This document shows positions 1 to 7,480 of a DNA stretch of 21,525 nt, piece after piece. The DNA comes from Deltaproteobacteria bacterium. Its GTDB lineage: Bacteria > Desulfobacterota > Desulfobacteria > Desulfobacterales > JAUVGT01. The notes under the pieces are model-generated. The model did not search any database. It was not told where the DNA came from and worked only from the letters and a program-made list of their open reading frames with translations. Within the stretch, counting starts at the first letter, position 1, and the number at the start of each line of letters is the position of its first letter. The translations under genes were made by a program, and so were the position numbers. The stretch is from contig JAUVGT010000023.1 in NCBI GenBank assembly GCA_030593645.1, positions 1-21,525 of the forward strand, in the 5' to 3' direction.

Positions 1-1
1 C

Positions 2-482
2 ACAGAAGACGCCGCGACCGTTAGCCCTTTACGTCTTGAAGCCGGCTGTTTCGTGTTGCTGTATAACATCAGCAGTGATGACAACTTATGGACCGCGAAA
101 GAACTTCTGACGCTATACAAGGACCAAAGCGGCATCGAGCAGAACTTTGGCTTTCTAAAGGATCCGGTGATCGTCAACAGCATCTTTTTGAAAAAGCCGC
201 ATCGTATCGAAGTACTGGGTTTAGTGCTGCTGATATCCCTTCTCATTTGGCGTCTGATGGAGCTGTATGCGTCAATATATCAAGGCAACCGGATCCACGA
301 TAACCGGCTGGAAAAAGCGCCCCACTAAACGACCGACTTCTTTTATGTTGACTACAAAGTTCCTTCAGATACTTGTGTTAAAATCAGGCAACCAAAGACA
401 ACTGGCTCGACCGCTAAGGCCGGTTCAGCTGGAATTTCTAAAAGCACTTAACTTGAGCCCTGATATATTTACAGTGCCATAA
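2..482 (+). pseudogene. IS1634-family (IS4-like DDE) transposase, C-terminal part, frameshifted
   Basis: The reading frame is open from the left edge, so the N-terminus lies outside the window. It carries the block YKDQSGIEQNFGFLKDP, which resembles the region around the catalytic Glu of the C-terminal DDE domain in IS1634-type transposases, followed by a hydrophobic helix ending IWRLMEL. That frame stops at 326-328 with unrelated residues. The expected family C-terminus (MRQYIKATGS..., then TKRPTSFMLTTKF... and a PLRPVQLEFLKALNLSPD-like end) continues in another frame from 267 to 482. The frame breaks at about 262-267, best explained by loss of two bases or gain of one. The product would therefore be truncated and probably inactive. 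It runs opposite to the phage genes and has no functional link to them. Family assignment is from remembered sequence patterns. Confidence 0.75.
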
Positions 483-550
483 TGACCATGAAAGATTCTC
501 AAATTATTCTCCAGATGGGTGTCGAAAGTAAGATGCAATGCCTACATTAA

Positions 551-601
551 TGTAAACTGGCAGATGAAATCAGAAATTTTTGCAGATAAACTCAGAAAAT
601 T
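551..601. repeat. Tandem 22-bp-spaced direct repeats after TG: candidate right end of the Mu-like prophage
   Basis: Two copies of a 20-bp motif start at 560 (GCAGATGAAATCAGAAATTT) and 582 (GCAGATAAACTCAGAAAATT). They match at 17 of 20 positions and are exactly 22 bp apart. They sit 9 bp inside a TG at 551-552, itself part of the 12-bp palindrome TACATTAATGTA (543-554). Mu-type phages end in 5'-TG and carry adjacent transposase-binding sites of about 22 bp at the right end. The layout and the position, past the last phage gene and before the IS remnant, fit that role. The other phage end and the 5-bp target duplication are outside the window, so the repeats could instead belong to the IS end. 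Confidence 0.35.
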
Positions 602-624
602 GGAGTGCCTCAATTGAAGGGCGT

Positions 625-660
625 AAAAAACCTGTTCAATTTTGGTGTAAAATCGACAGG
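625..660 (-). terminator. Rho-independent terminator after the TPR-nuclease gene
   Basis: On the minus strand the arms CCTGT (660-656) and ACAGG (635-631) enclose a second, T/A-rich helix (TTTT with AAAA) around the loop ACACC, with a small internal mismatch. The stem is followed directly by six T (630-625). It begins 26 nt past the stop codon at 686 and would end the whole late or accessory transcript before the phage end. Confidence 0.75.
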
Positions 661-685
661 TGTTAAATTCAGTTAATTTTTCGAA

Positions 686-2812
686 TCAAGCTTTATCTAC
701 TTTGGGACGCATATCGGCAGCTATTGTATATATGGTGTTGTTGCCGATGGTTTGAATTGTTTTAAAGTGTTTCCCATAGTCTCTTTTCCTAGCGTCCAAA
801 ACCAATAGATAACCAAGCTTTGTATTCTTATTATTTTGGTAATGTATGATTTGACTTTCACCTGATAAAGCATAATTTGAACTATAGCCAGCACCACACA
901 TTTTGAGTTCAACAACAACTTTAAGTCCTCCAGGTAATATTACATATAAGTCAATAAAACCAGCTCCTGCCCTTACTTCTGGCAAACTTTCAATGGAGAA
1001 AGTCCCAAATTTACCGTTTAAAAACGTTATGAGCATCTGCTTAGATAACTCTTCTGGTTTCCTGGTCCATTTGTATTGTCTATTTGGTTTATCCATTTCC
1101 CAGAAATGCATTCGTGATTCAGAGCTAATAGAAATAGCGAATTCTTTTAAGGCTCCATAAAACATGGATGCCGATATATGTTTTTCTGGTTGGGGATTAT
1201 CAATTTCAATTTGCTCCAACTCTTTATCATTAATATTTTTAACACATTCTGTAATATATTTTTCAATATCAACTTTATTGCTATCGGCCTTTTTAAAATA
1301 TTTAAATGCTAACGGATATTTCTTGTTTTCTAATAGAGCTCGACCATAAATAAAACAAATGCCTGGTAATTCTCCAACCAGTTCAATTCTTTCTTTAATA
1401 AATTTTTCTGCTTCTGACCAATTTTCAGATTTAAATAGCATTGCTGTATAATTTTGGTATGCAGGCCGAAAGAACGCATTGTACATTAAGCATGTTTTGT
1501 AATTCTTTACTGCTTCTTCAAACTGTTCTTCCTTACGATATTGCTCTCCAAAAGCAAAGTGTATGGTGGTCAATAAATGATTATCAGAATGTTTTTCAGC
1601 AATCAATCGAGCTTGATCCAATAGACCAAGTGATTCATTAAATGCAAGGTCGTTATTTAGAGATTTATATGCAAGCGTGGTTGATATTAGGGTATCATCA
1701 CATGTTGAATTGATCTCAGATATGAAATCTTCATGCACTTGTTCTCCGTTTACAATTATTGAGGCTAACTTACAACGCAATAAAAATTTGTCATCATCAA
1801 TAGCTTCAGATAGCACTTTAGACTGGAGTTGATATTTTTTTTCTTTCTCTGGGTCATCATTTAATTTTGCTAATGCTTCAGCTACCTTGAGACTTGCATG
1901 GTACTCAACTTCATTGCCAATTAGCCCCTTACGTAAACTACAAGCCTCTTCAGCGCAAAGTAACGCTTTATCGTTTATTCCAATATCGCATAGGTAGATT
2001 GATTTTTTATGTTTAATTGTGGCTAAAAATGCGCGATCAATTAGATTATCACTTTCAATTAAGCTCATGGCATAATCTAAAAAACGTATGGATTCTTCTG
2101 GTTCGTTTGGTGCCTTTAAATCAGATACTACCAGAATGTTTTTAATTGCATCGCGTTTATTGCCTGCTTCCAAATGTTTATCCGCAGCTTTTTCAGCATA
2201 TTCCATAATATCTCTATCGTCAGAGGCTATCTTGGATAACCCTTGATATGCCCAAGCTACAACACCTGCATCACTACCGCAATTGGAAGCAACCCCCTTA
2301 TACAGGACAGACGCTTTGTTATATAAGCCTTCTATAGCAGCAATATTTGCCTTCTCTATCATCAAGTTTTGAACTAACAGAGGCTCTAATTCCTCTTTAT
2401 ACGCAAATAGAAAGTCTTCAATTAAGTTATCAATATCTTTACGTTCACCGAGGTAACATGAAAATGCTATTAGGGAAATTAGGAAATTTTTTCTTTTCTC
2501 TCTATCTAATTTTAACGAATTCATGAGCTTGAGTTTTTGTAACACAGACTTGTCATTACAGTACCGGAGTCTCCATCTATTCTTTTCAAATAGTAGATAA
2601 GCATCTATAAATTCTTCATCTGATATTTTTTCACAATATTCTTCAATCCAATTATCGGAGAGCGAGTCAAAAGTTTTTCGAATAGTGTTAACAATTCGTT
2701 TACTTATATCTTGACTAATTAAATCATCGTTCTCACTGCTTGAAGAACCTATAACTTTTTGTGAAATCGGGTCAATTTCTACACTGAATTGTTTTGTCTG
2801 TTTTTTTGTCAT
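686..2812 (-). CDS. TPR-repeat protein with C-terminal PD-(D/E)XK nuclease domain (accessory, candidate defence gene)
   Basis: From the ATG at 2812 the product is 708 aa; a GTG at 2875 would add 21 residues but has no ribosome site, while GAAAGAA precedes the ATG. The N-terminal and central part is all-helical, with TPR-like helix pairs clearest at about 413-511 (FGEQYRKEEQFEEAVKNYKT, then SENWSEAEKFIKE, then GRALLENKKYPLAFKYFKKA). The C-terminus carries a PD-(D/E)XK core: D621 in GFIDLYV, E635 and K637 in VVVELKM, and Q654 in ESQIIHYQ, before a strand like LGYLLVLDAR. This predicts a metal-dependent DNase or RNase guided by TPR interactions; the target is unknown. The gene is visibly more AT-rich than the tail genes and lies in the cargo position between tail fibres and phage end. 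It follows the methylase by 90 nt. A role in phage exclusion is inferred from architecture and location only. Confidence 0.8.
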   Translation of the reverse strand: MTKKQTKQFSVEIDPISQKVIGSSSSENDDLISQDISKRIVNTIRKTFDSLSDNWIEEYCEKISDEEFIDAYLLFEKNRWRLRYCNDKSVLQKLKLMNSLKLDREKRKNFLISLIAFSCYLGERKDIDNLIEDFLFAYKEELEPLLVQNLMIEKANIAAIEGLYNKASVLYKGVASNCGSDAGVVAWAYQGLSKIASDDRDIMEYAEKAADKHLEAGNKRDAIKNILVVSDLKAPNEPEESIRFLDYAMSLIESDNLIDRAFLATIKHKKSIYLCDIGINDKALLCAEEACSLRKGLIGNEVEYHASLKVAEALAKLNDDPEKEKKYQLQSKVLSEAIDDDKFLLRCKLASIIVNGEQVHEDFISEINSTCDDTLISTTLAYKSLNNDLAFNESLGLLDQARLIAEKHSDNHLLTTIHFAFGEQYRKEEQFEEAVKNYKTCLMYNAFFRPAYQNYTAMLFKSENWSEAEKFIKERIELVGELPGICFIYGRALLENKKYPLAFKYFKKADSNKVDIEKYITECVKNINDKELEQIEIDNPQPEKHISASMFYGALKEFAISISSESRMHFWEMDKPNRQYKWTRKPEELSKQMLITFLNGKFGTFSIESLPEVRAGAGFIDLYVILPGGLKVVVELKMCGAGYSSNYALSGESQIIHYQNNKNTKLGYLLVLDARKRDYGKHFKTIQTIGNNTIYTIAADMRPKVDKA

Positions 2813-2901
2813 GTGGTGTTCTTTCAATATTTTTTTGGCTCTTGGTTGAATGTAGCCAATATTGCTTAAGCTCACTTAACGGTAGAGTTATACTGATACC
2901 C

Positions 2902-3660
2902 TTAATAATTAGTTATCAGAAGTTCTTTAGCTTTTGTACCGGTGGTTTTGCTGACTGAATAGGTCAAGCCAACTGTTTTTATGTTAAAGTTTTTGAAACA
3001 ATCACGCATGTGACGGTGGTCATTAATACTAAGTATAAACTTACTTTTCATTTCTGTCAAATTTTTGGCCATTTCCTGATAGTCCTTAAGTCCTAAATTG
3101 TGCTCATAATATGGTGCTTTATAGTATGGTGGATCAAGGTAAAAGAATGTTTTTGGTCGATCATAACGTTTTATAAAGTCATTCCACGGTAAATTTTCGA
3201 TAGTGACTCCAGCCAGACGAAGATGGACTTCGGATAGTTCTTCCTCAATACGCAGAAGGTTGATTCGTGGTCTACACATGGGACCGGTCCCGAATGTCCG
3301 ATTTTTTACACGACCTCCAAAACATAACCGTTGCAGGTAATAATATCTGGCTGCTCGTTGAATATCGGTTAAACCGCCTGCTTTTTGCTGTCTTTTCCAG
3401 TCTTCGAACCACTCCCGTGATGATAGTATCCACTTGAATTGTTTTAAGAACTCCTCCAAATGATTTTGTAATACCCTGTAAAAAACGATTAAATCGCTGT
3501 CCAAATCGTTGATAACCTCGTATTTTGAATAATCTTTCCGAAAGAAAACCCAGGCCGCTCCTGCAAATACCTCGCAGTACATCTGGTGTTCCGGGATCAT
3601 TTTTATAATGGTGTTTGCTAATTTTGATTTACCTCCGATATATGCGAGTGGACTGTTCAA
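2902..3660 (-). CDS. DNA adenine-N6 methyltransferase, D12 class (Dam-like)
   Basis: The 252-aa product transfers methyl from S-adenosylmethionine to the N6 of adenine. The N-terminal SPLAYIGGKSKL and motif I EVFAGAAWVFF (about residues 30-40) form the AdoMet site, NDLD follows at 51-54, and the catalytic DPPY is at 176-179 in FFYLDPPYY. Length and motif order fit the short phage-borne D12 family, which often recognises GATC, though the target cannot be read from sequence. The start is TTG, chosen because MNSPLAYIGGKS is the normal N-terminus and AAGGAGG lies 4 nt upstream. The start and ribosome site fall within a short inverted repeat, so translation may be controlled. In a prophage it most likely protects phage DNA from host restriction, in the position held by mom in Mu. 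Confidence 0.9.
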   Translation of the reverse strand: MNSPLAYIGGKSKLANTIIKMIPEHQMYCEVFAGAAWVFFRKDYSKYEVINDLDSDLIVFYRVLQNHLEEFLKQFKWILSSREWFEDWKRQQKAGGLTDIQRAARYYYLQRLCFGGRVKNRTFGTGPMCRPRINLLRIEEELSEVHLRLAGVTIENLPWNDFIKRYDRPKTFFYLDPPYYKAPYYEHNLGLKDYQEMAKNLTEMKSKFILSINDHRHMRDCFKNFNIKTVGLTYSVSKTTGTKAKELLITNY

Positions 3661-3672
3661 GGCTCCTCCTTG
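3658..3672 (-). promoter_or_regulatory. Hairpin covering the methylase ribosome-binding site and TTG start
   Basis: On the minus strand CAAGG AGGAG CCTTG is a perfect 5-bp inverted repeat with a 5-nt loop. The stem takes in part of the Shine-Dalgarno sequence (AAGGAGG, 3671-3665) and two bases of the TTG start codon. In phage Mu, mom is held off by a similar occluding stem-loop that the Com protein opens. The match here is short and may be a by-product of a strong ribosome site next to CCTTG. Confidence 0.35.
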
Positions 3673-3699
3673 TGAAATTCATTCAATTTGTGGTATAAG
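3670..3699 (+). promoter_or_regulatory. Candidate plus-strand sigma70 promoter with extended -10
   Basis: TTGTGA (3670-3675) and TATAAG (3694-3699) are 18 bp apart, and TG at 3691-3692 gives an extended -10 (TGgTATAAG). The predicted start at about 3705-3706 falls at the first base of the hairpin TGCTCGGTCCGAGCA. Transcription would run against the phage operon into the structured block. Confidence 0.35.
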
Positions 3700-3809
3700 C
3701 CTCTTGCTCGGTCCGAGCATAGGGGCCGTCTGATTTCAGATGTCTGGTTGAGCCTTTATCAACCTTTCGCTCCTGGGAAGTTACCGCTTTCCAGGAGCGG
3801 CCTCTATCC
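3699..3809 (+). ncRNA. Densely base-paired intergenic block, candidate small structured RNA
   Basis: Four hairpins lie in a row: TGCTCGG/CCGAGCA (3705-3719), CGTCTG/CAGATG (3727-3742), GGTTGA/TCAACC (3746-3764) and CGCTCCTGGGAAG/CTTTCCAGGAGCG (3768-3799, 6-nt loop TTACCG). In addition ATAGGGGCCG (3719-3728) pairs with CGGCCTCTAT (3798-3807) over 10 bp, closing a junction around the last three. GCCTCT at 3699-3704 can compete for the same AGGGGC, giving two exclusive folds. Every non-Watson-Crick pair found in these stems is G-U on the plus strand and would be C-A on the minus strand, which favours a plus-strand RNA, as does the promoter at 3670-3699. No T-run terminator is seen. It matches no RNA family I recognise. 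It could instead be a DNA-level foldback element or an mRNA leader of the methylase. Confidence 0.4.
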
Positions 3810-3813
3810 ATGT

Positions 3814-4350
3814 TTAGAGATTATCCGCTGACAGATTAATCGGTTCCTCTGTATCTATTACTTCAGGCCACATATCATCCCATCGATATTCGATAAGATT
3901 TTTATATGTATTGATGGCCTTGATTGCATCTGCAATCTCGATTCCTTTAGCTCTTACGGCTATCCTGTAAGACTTTATATGATCCGGAACTGGATAGTTT
4001 TCCGGTTCATCCAGGGCTCTTTCCAGATACATTTTGGTAGAGCTTAAAAATGAACTCACCTGTGATCTGACCAGTAAGATTTTTTTCTTTTTCAACTCCT
4101 TTAAAGTCCTTACAGGTTCCAGCGTATGACTGATATTTTTTATGCCCTTTACGACCTTTGCTGTAGTACCGATCGACCGATAGTGTTTTTGATCATAGGG
4201 CACTTCAGTAAGTTTAAGTATTCCGTATTTTTTTAACGTTTCATCATCCCAGTGAAGCAGGTTCTCTTCAGGATGATTCACACCATCGATCGTAAATGTT
4301 TTACCTTTCTGCGGATGTTTTATTATTCTGCCGTCTGGTAATTCCCACAT
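3814..4350 (-). CDS. Tail-fibre-associated phage protein (putative fibre assembly or cap)
   Basis: This 178-aa soluble protein begins MWELPDGRIIKHPQKGKTF and continues with IDGVNHPEENLLHWDDETLKKYGI, a pattern I associate with small proteins encoded just after tail fibres in many phages and often called tail fibre assembly proteins. The C-terminal half is helical and charged. The start at 4350 is supported by AAGGAGA about 8 nt upstream. It follows the 741-aa fibre gene by 12 nt, so a role in folding or attaching the fibre is likely from context. No enzymatic motif is seen. Confidence 0.55.
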   Translation of the reverse strand: MWELPDGRIIKHPQKGKTFTIDGVNHPEENLLHWDDETLKKYGILKLTEVPYDQKHYRSIGTTAKVVKGIKNISHTLEPVRTLKELKKKKILLVRSQVSSFLSSTKMYLERALDEPENYPVPDHIKSYRIAVRAKGIEIADAIKAINTYKNLIEYRWDDMWPEVIDTEEPINLSADNL

Positions 4351-4362
4351 ATTAAATTCTCC

Positions 4363-6588
4363 TTATCTCGCGTTGGCATATTTCACTGCCTGTGATGGAA
4401 AAGAAATCACAAGGTATTCACCGCCATTATAATTTGATCCGGTACCGGTTCCGCGAATCTTGTAACTGGTACATAAAAAATCGATTTCATAATCAGTATT
4501 GGATTGTTCAACCACATCAGAATATGGCCATAACTGGGTATCCATAACATTGTACGTGTTGATGGCATCAGACCAGATCACCCCACCTGCACTGCCATCG
4601 ATTCTTTTACATAAAAGCATGGCCGGACGATGATTAAGGTTCTTACATGGCCCATCGGCATTCCCAATTCCATCATGAGAAGAAAGAACGATAAAACCAT
4701 CACAAAATACAACCACTCGATATGTGCCTGTCGGAGCAGCGCTCATGATAGTAATGTTTGTACCGTCCACACTGACATACTCGATGCTGGTTTCAGCATC
4801 TGCAGAGTTAAGCTTGATATTATAACTGGCAGTCAAGACCGGGTGCTTCATCCACCAGTCGCCGCCACCTGTGCTGACTCTTTTTGCAATGGCGGCAAAT
4901 TTAGACCCGGCTAAATTATGAGCTTGATCCGTGTCAGATCCCGTTGTATGGGAGATTTCAGCTGTGTATACACCATATTTGGCACCCACCCGGATGGAAA
5001 ACCCGTGATAATTGTTTGCGCTGACAAGGGTTTGCTTCGGACCTTTTTCATCGGTGTTATTCGAATGAATCGAGTTGGTCACATCGTCTGAGAATATCCA
5101 TTCCCAGTCCTCTGTGGCAGACCGATTTTTAAACACATCAATATATGCAGACCAATCACTCCTGGCAGCTGCCAGAACAGAGGCGATATTTGCCCCCGTA
5201 TCAATTTTATTTACAAATCCCTTTGAACAGTCTTTAATTGAAGGTTCAGGAAGGTTTTCTGTGCAAAGAGCTTTAAATCCTGAAGGCGGTGTATAATTAA
5301 ACCCGAGCTGACCAAAGTTATAATCAAATACAGCCGAGGCACTGGCCGCAGAATCATACCAGCAGGGCATGGCGTCGTCAGGAATATTATCTAAAACATA
5401 TCCCGTACCCGCTGCAGGATCTCCGCTGTTCACCCATGTATTATTAATGGAGATCCACAGCTTATTGTCATAAACCGCAAAACCAATGATGTCTCCCTGG
5501 GCAGGCGTGCCATATGAACTGGACCAGGCAGATCCGTCCCAGACCTTTCCATTATCTGCATGGCCGGGCCTTGTATAAAACTGCCGGTCATAACTTTCGG
5601 CCCATAACGCTTCAATGGCCTGACTTGCCGGTCTAAACCCAATGCTGAAAGGATTGTTTGAGATGGTTGTCAGTGTGACTTCAAAGTATATCTTTTTAGA
5701 CGACGGTATGATATGAGTCGCCCGGCCAACACCGGTATCTGACGGTGTGTTAACCTTCAGACTGCCTTCAGATATTGTCGGAGCATTCGCAATCTTATAA
5801 TCGATCGAACTTAATACCGCATAATTATTGGTGGGTGTACTGACAACCTGATCATCACTGGTTAAATTGTTGTTTGTCCAGTGATTATCGTTACCACTCA
5901 CATCTTTACCCGGATCGCTTGAATCCGCATAATCTAAATAAGCGCCATGAGATCCGTGCGATCCTGTATATTCTTTGGGTATCCATATACCGTTTTTAAA
6001 TTGACCAAAGTTTTCAGGACCAATCGCAAGGCCGCTGACATAGTGTGTTTCAGCCCTGAGCCCATCTGTATATATTCCCTGATTATCGAGTCTTTCTCTT
6101 CCGATTCTATGCTGGACTGCTCTGCCAATATCTGTTTCTTTTCCTGACCCTGCTTGATCCTCAGTAACAAAATCTGTGACTCGTAACCCATTTATATGCA
6201 TTTTTATTCTGTCTGCTGCCTGAGAGTCTGTGGTATCCACTTCAAGGCAAATATGAAAAAGACCTGCAATATCTCTGAAGACCTGTTCTGTCACATAATT
6301 AAATGCAAGCGATCCATTATCTTCATGCTTAAAATGCAAAGCGTAACTGCCGGTAAACCTGAATGTTGTTCCATTATCAAGAGCATCTCCGGCATTAAAG
6401 ACTGGACCATAAGAGCTGTTGGTCAGGCTTCGTAAAACCCATGTAGAAAATGTAAATGTAGTTCTATTCCCGGAACTGACGGGTGCCCAATATAGATATG
6501 GGCTATCATTATCGTTAAACCTTAACGCGTAAGGTATCTTATACGGATAAAAAGGAGGCTGTGCTCCAAGTATTCGAGTAAGTATCAT
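4363..6588 (-). CDS. Tail fibre or receptor-binding protein with lectin-like (LamG) and SPRY domains
   Basis: The 741-aa product has a concanavalin A/LamG-like jelly-roll at about 20-215 (FTFSTWVLRS, LAFNYVT, MHINGLRV, YVSGLAIG). A linker with SGNDNHWTNNNLTSDDQV and TPTNNYAVL follows, typical of phage fibre proteins. A SPRY/B30.2-like domain spans about 275-430 (IYFEVTLTTI, GDIIGFAVYDNKLWISINN, FDYNFGQLGF). The C-terminal 280 residues resemble a beta-rich domain often found after SPRY in phage fibres (DWEWIFSDDVTNS, WWMKHPVL). It probably binds the host surface. The ATG directly abuts the stop of the 293-aa gene, indicating translational coupling. The domain names come from sequence patterns, and the receptor is unknown. 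Confidence 0.75.
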   Translation of the reverse strand: MILTRILGAQPPFYPYKIPYALRFNDNDSPYLYWAPVSSGNRTTFTFSTWVLRSLTNSSYGPVFNAGDALDNGTTFRFTGSYALHFKHEDNGSLAFNYVTEQVFRDIAGLFHICLEVDTTDSQAADRIKMHINGLRVTDFVTEDQAGSGKETDIGRAVQHRIGRERLDNQGIYTDGLRAETHYVSGLAIGPENFGQFKNGIWIPKEYTGSHGSHGAYLDYADSSDPGKDVSGNDNHWTNNNLTSDDQVVSTPTNNYAVLSSIDYKIANAPTISEGSLKVNTPSDTGVGRATHIIPSSKKIYFEVTLTTISNNPFSIGFRPASQAIEALWAESYDRQFYTRPGHADNGKVWDGSAWSSSYGTPAQGDIIGFAVYDNKLWISINNTWVNSGDPAAGTGYVLDNIPDDAMPCWYDSAASASAVFDYNFGQLGFNYTPPSGFKALCTENLPEPSIKDCSKGFVNKIDTGANIASVLAAARSDWSAYIDVFKNRSATEDWEWIFSDDVTNSIHSNNTDEKGPKQTLVSANNYHGFSIRVGAKYGVYTAEISHTTGSDTDQAHNLAGSKFAAIAKRVSTGGGDWWMKHPVLTASYNIKLNSADAETSIEYVSVDGTNITIMSAAPTGTYRVVVFCDGFIVLSSHDGIGNADGPCKNLNHRPAMLLCKRIDGSAGGVIWSDAINTYNVMDTQLWPYSDVVEQSNTDYEIDFLCTSYKIRGTGTGSNYNGGEYLVISFPSQAVKYANAR

Positions 6589-7470
6589 CTAAGGAGTCTC
6601 CCAGATTTTAAGCCCGTACACACTTGTGTTATCGGTCCAGTACAGATACCAGGTTTCCGCATCCGCATTCGTATTGACCGCAGAATCATATGCAAACACA
6701 ATGGCCGCATTATGCGACAAAGTCCTGCCGCCTGTGCCGTCCTGTTTAGCTCTCATAAATATGGCCCGGTTCGGTCCAAGCCCTGTTGGAGCTGATATCA
6801 CGGCATTTTCAGTTAAGGGCAGATAGGCACAGGGGTTATCCTCAAAGCTGATGGCCACGTTTCCGGTAACGATTGAAAGATTTGTACTGCTGTAGTTCTG
6901 TGATTGTGTCCACTGGTTCAGTAAACCGAGTATGCCGAGATTACTTACGGCATCGGCTGAAGTGGTGCTTTGAAGCATAGATCGAAGGAATGACGCGATC
7001 CCCATGCTGGTCAGCATCGCCGCCAGATTGGCATCATCCAGGATTGCTTTCATAAAGGTCGACACAGTTTTTCCGGAAAGATTACGAAGATCCGCAATCT
7101 GCATTATCGTTGTTGCGCCCGCATCAATCATGGCGATCGGTGCATACTGCCCGGTGGGTGGGTTGACCGAAATAACAACCGTGCCGGAATCATTCACGTA
7201 CAGCCAGTTTTTAACCTGGGCTGTACAGGATTTATTCCCTGCAGATATATTGTATATCGTTCCATTTACCTCTGCATCACCTTCGGCATAATCGACCTGG
7301 AGACCTCCGCCATCTGACGGTGCAAGCCCTGAAGCAATTCTACTACCCTTAAACTGAGCCACAAGAATAACTTCAAGGATCTCTGAATTATCGTTTATCT
7401 CGTCATCCCACTGCAGATCCCCTGGGGCTGGCATGCGAAGATTGAGTTGATCGGTATATGTGTTTGACAT
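6589..7470 (-). CDS. Tail fibre/tip protein with conserved N-terminal anchor
   Basis: This 293-aa protein starts with NTYTDQLNLRMPAPGDLQWDDEINDN-type sequence, a short anchor seen in tail-tip proteins of transposable phages. It is followed by beta-rich segments (VNGTIYNISAGN, NWLYVNDSGTVVIS), a helical stretch at about 135-185 (FMKAILDDANLAAMLTSMG) and a second beta-rich C-terminal domain. AAGGAG lies a suitable distance upstream of the ATG. It sits between the 181-aa tip protein and the large SPRY fibre. It probably links that fibre to the tail tip or forms part of the fibre. Name and role rest on context and moderate pattern recognition. Confidence 0.65.
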   Translation of the reverse strand: MSNTYTDQLNLRMPAPGDLQWDDEINDNSEILEVILVAQFKGSRIASGLAPSDGGGLQVDYAEGDAEVNGTIYNISAGNKSCTAQVKNWLYVNDSGTVVISVNPPTGQYAPIAMIDAGATTIMQIADLRNLSGKTVSTFMKAILDDANLAAMLTSMGIASFLRSMLQSTTSADAVSNLGILGLLNQWTQSQNYSSTNLSIVTGNVAISFEDNPCAYLPLTENAVISAPTGLGPNRAIFMRAKQDGTGGRTLSHNAAIVFAYDSAVNTNADAETWYLYWTDNTSVYGLKIWETP

Positions 7471-7480
7471 TTTCTACTCC

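Noticed and set aside
2813..2875. GTG start for the TPR-nuclease
   Set aside because: No ribosome site precedes it, while the ATG at 2812 has at least GAAAGAA upstream; the longer form cannot be excluded.
3699..3809. tRNA or integron attC site
   Set aside because: The clover-like junction lacks a T-arm GTTCRA consensus and a 7-bp acceptor, and the attC core sites are absent.
3683..3811. 42-codon minus-strand reading frame across the structured block (ATG at 3811), in the place where a com-like gene might be expected
   Set aside because: It has no ribosome site and no cysteines, so it is not Com-like, and an open frame this short is likely by chance. The hairpin pattern explains the sequence better.
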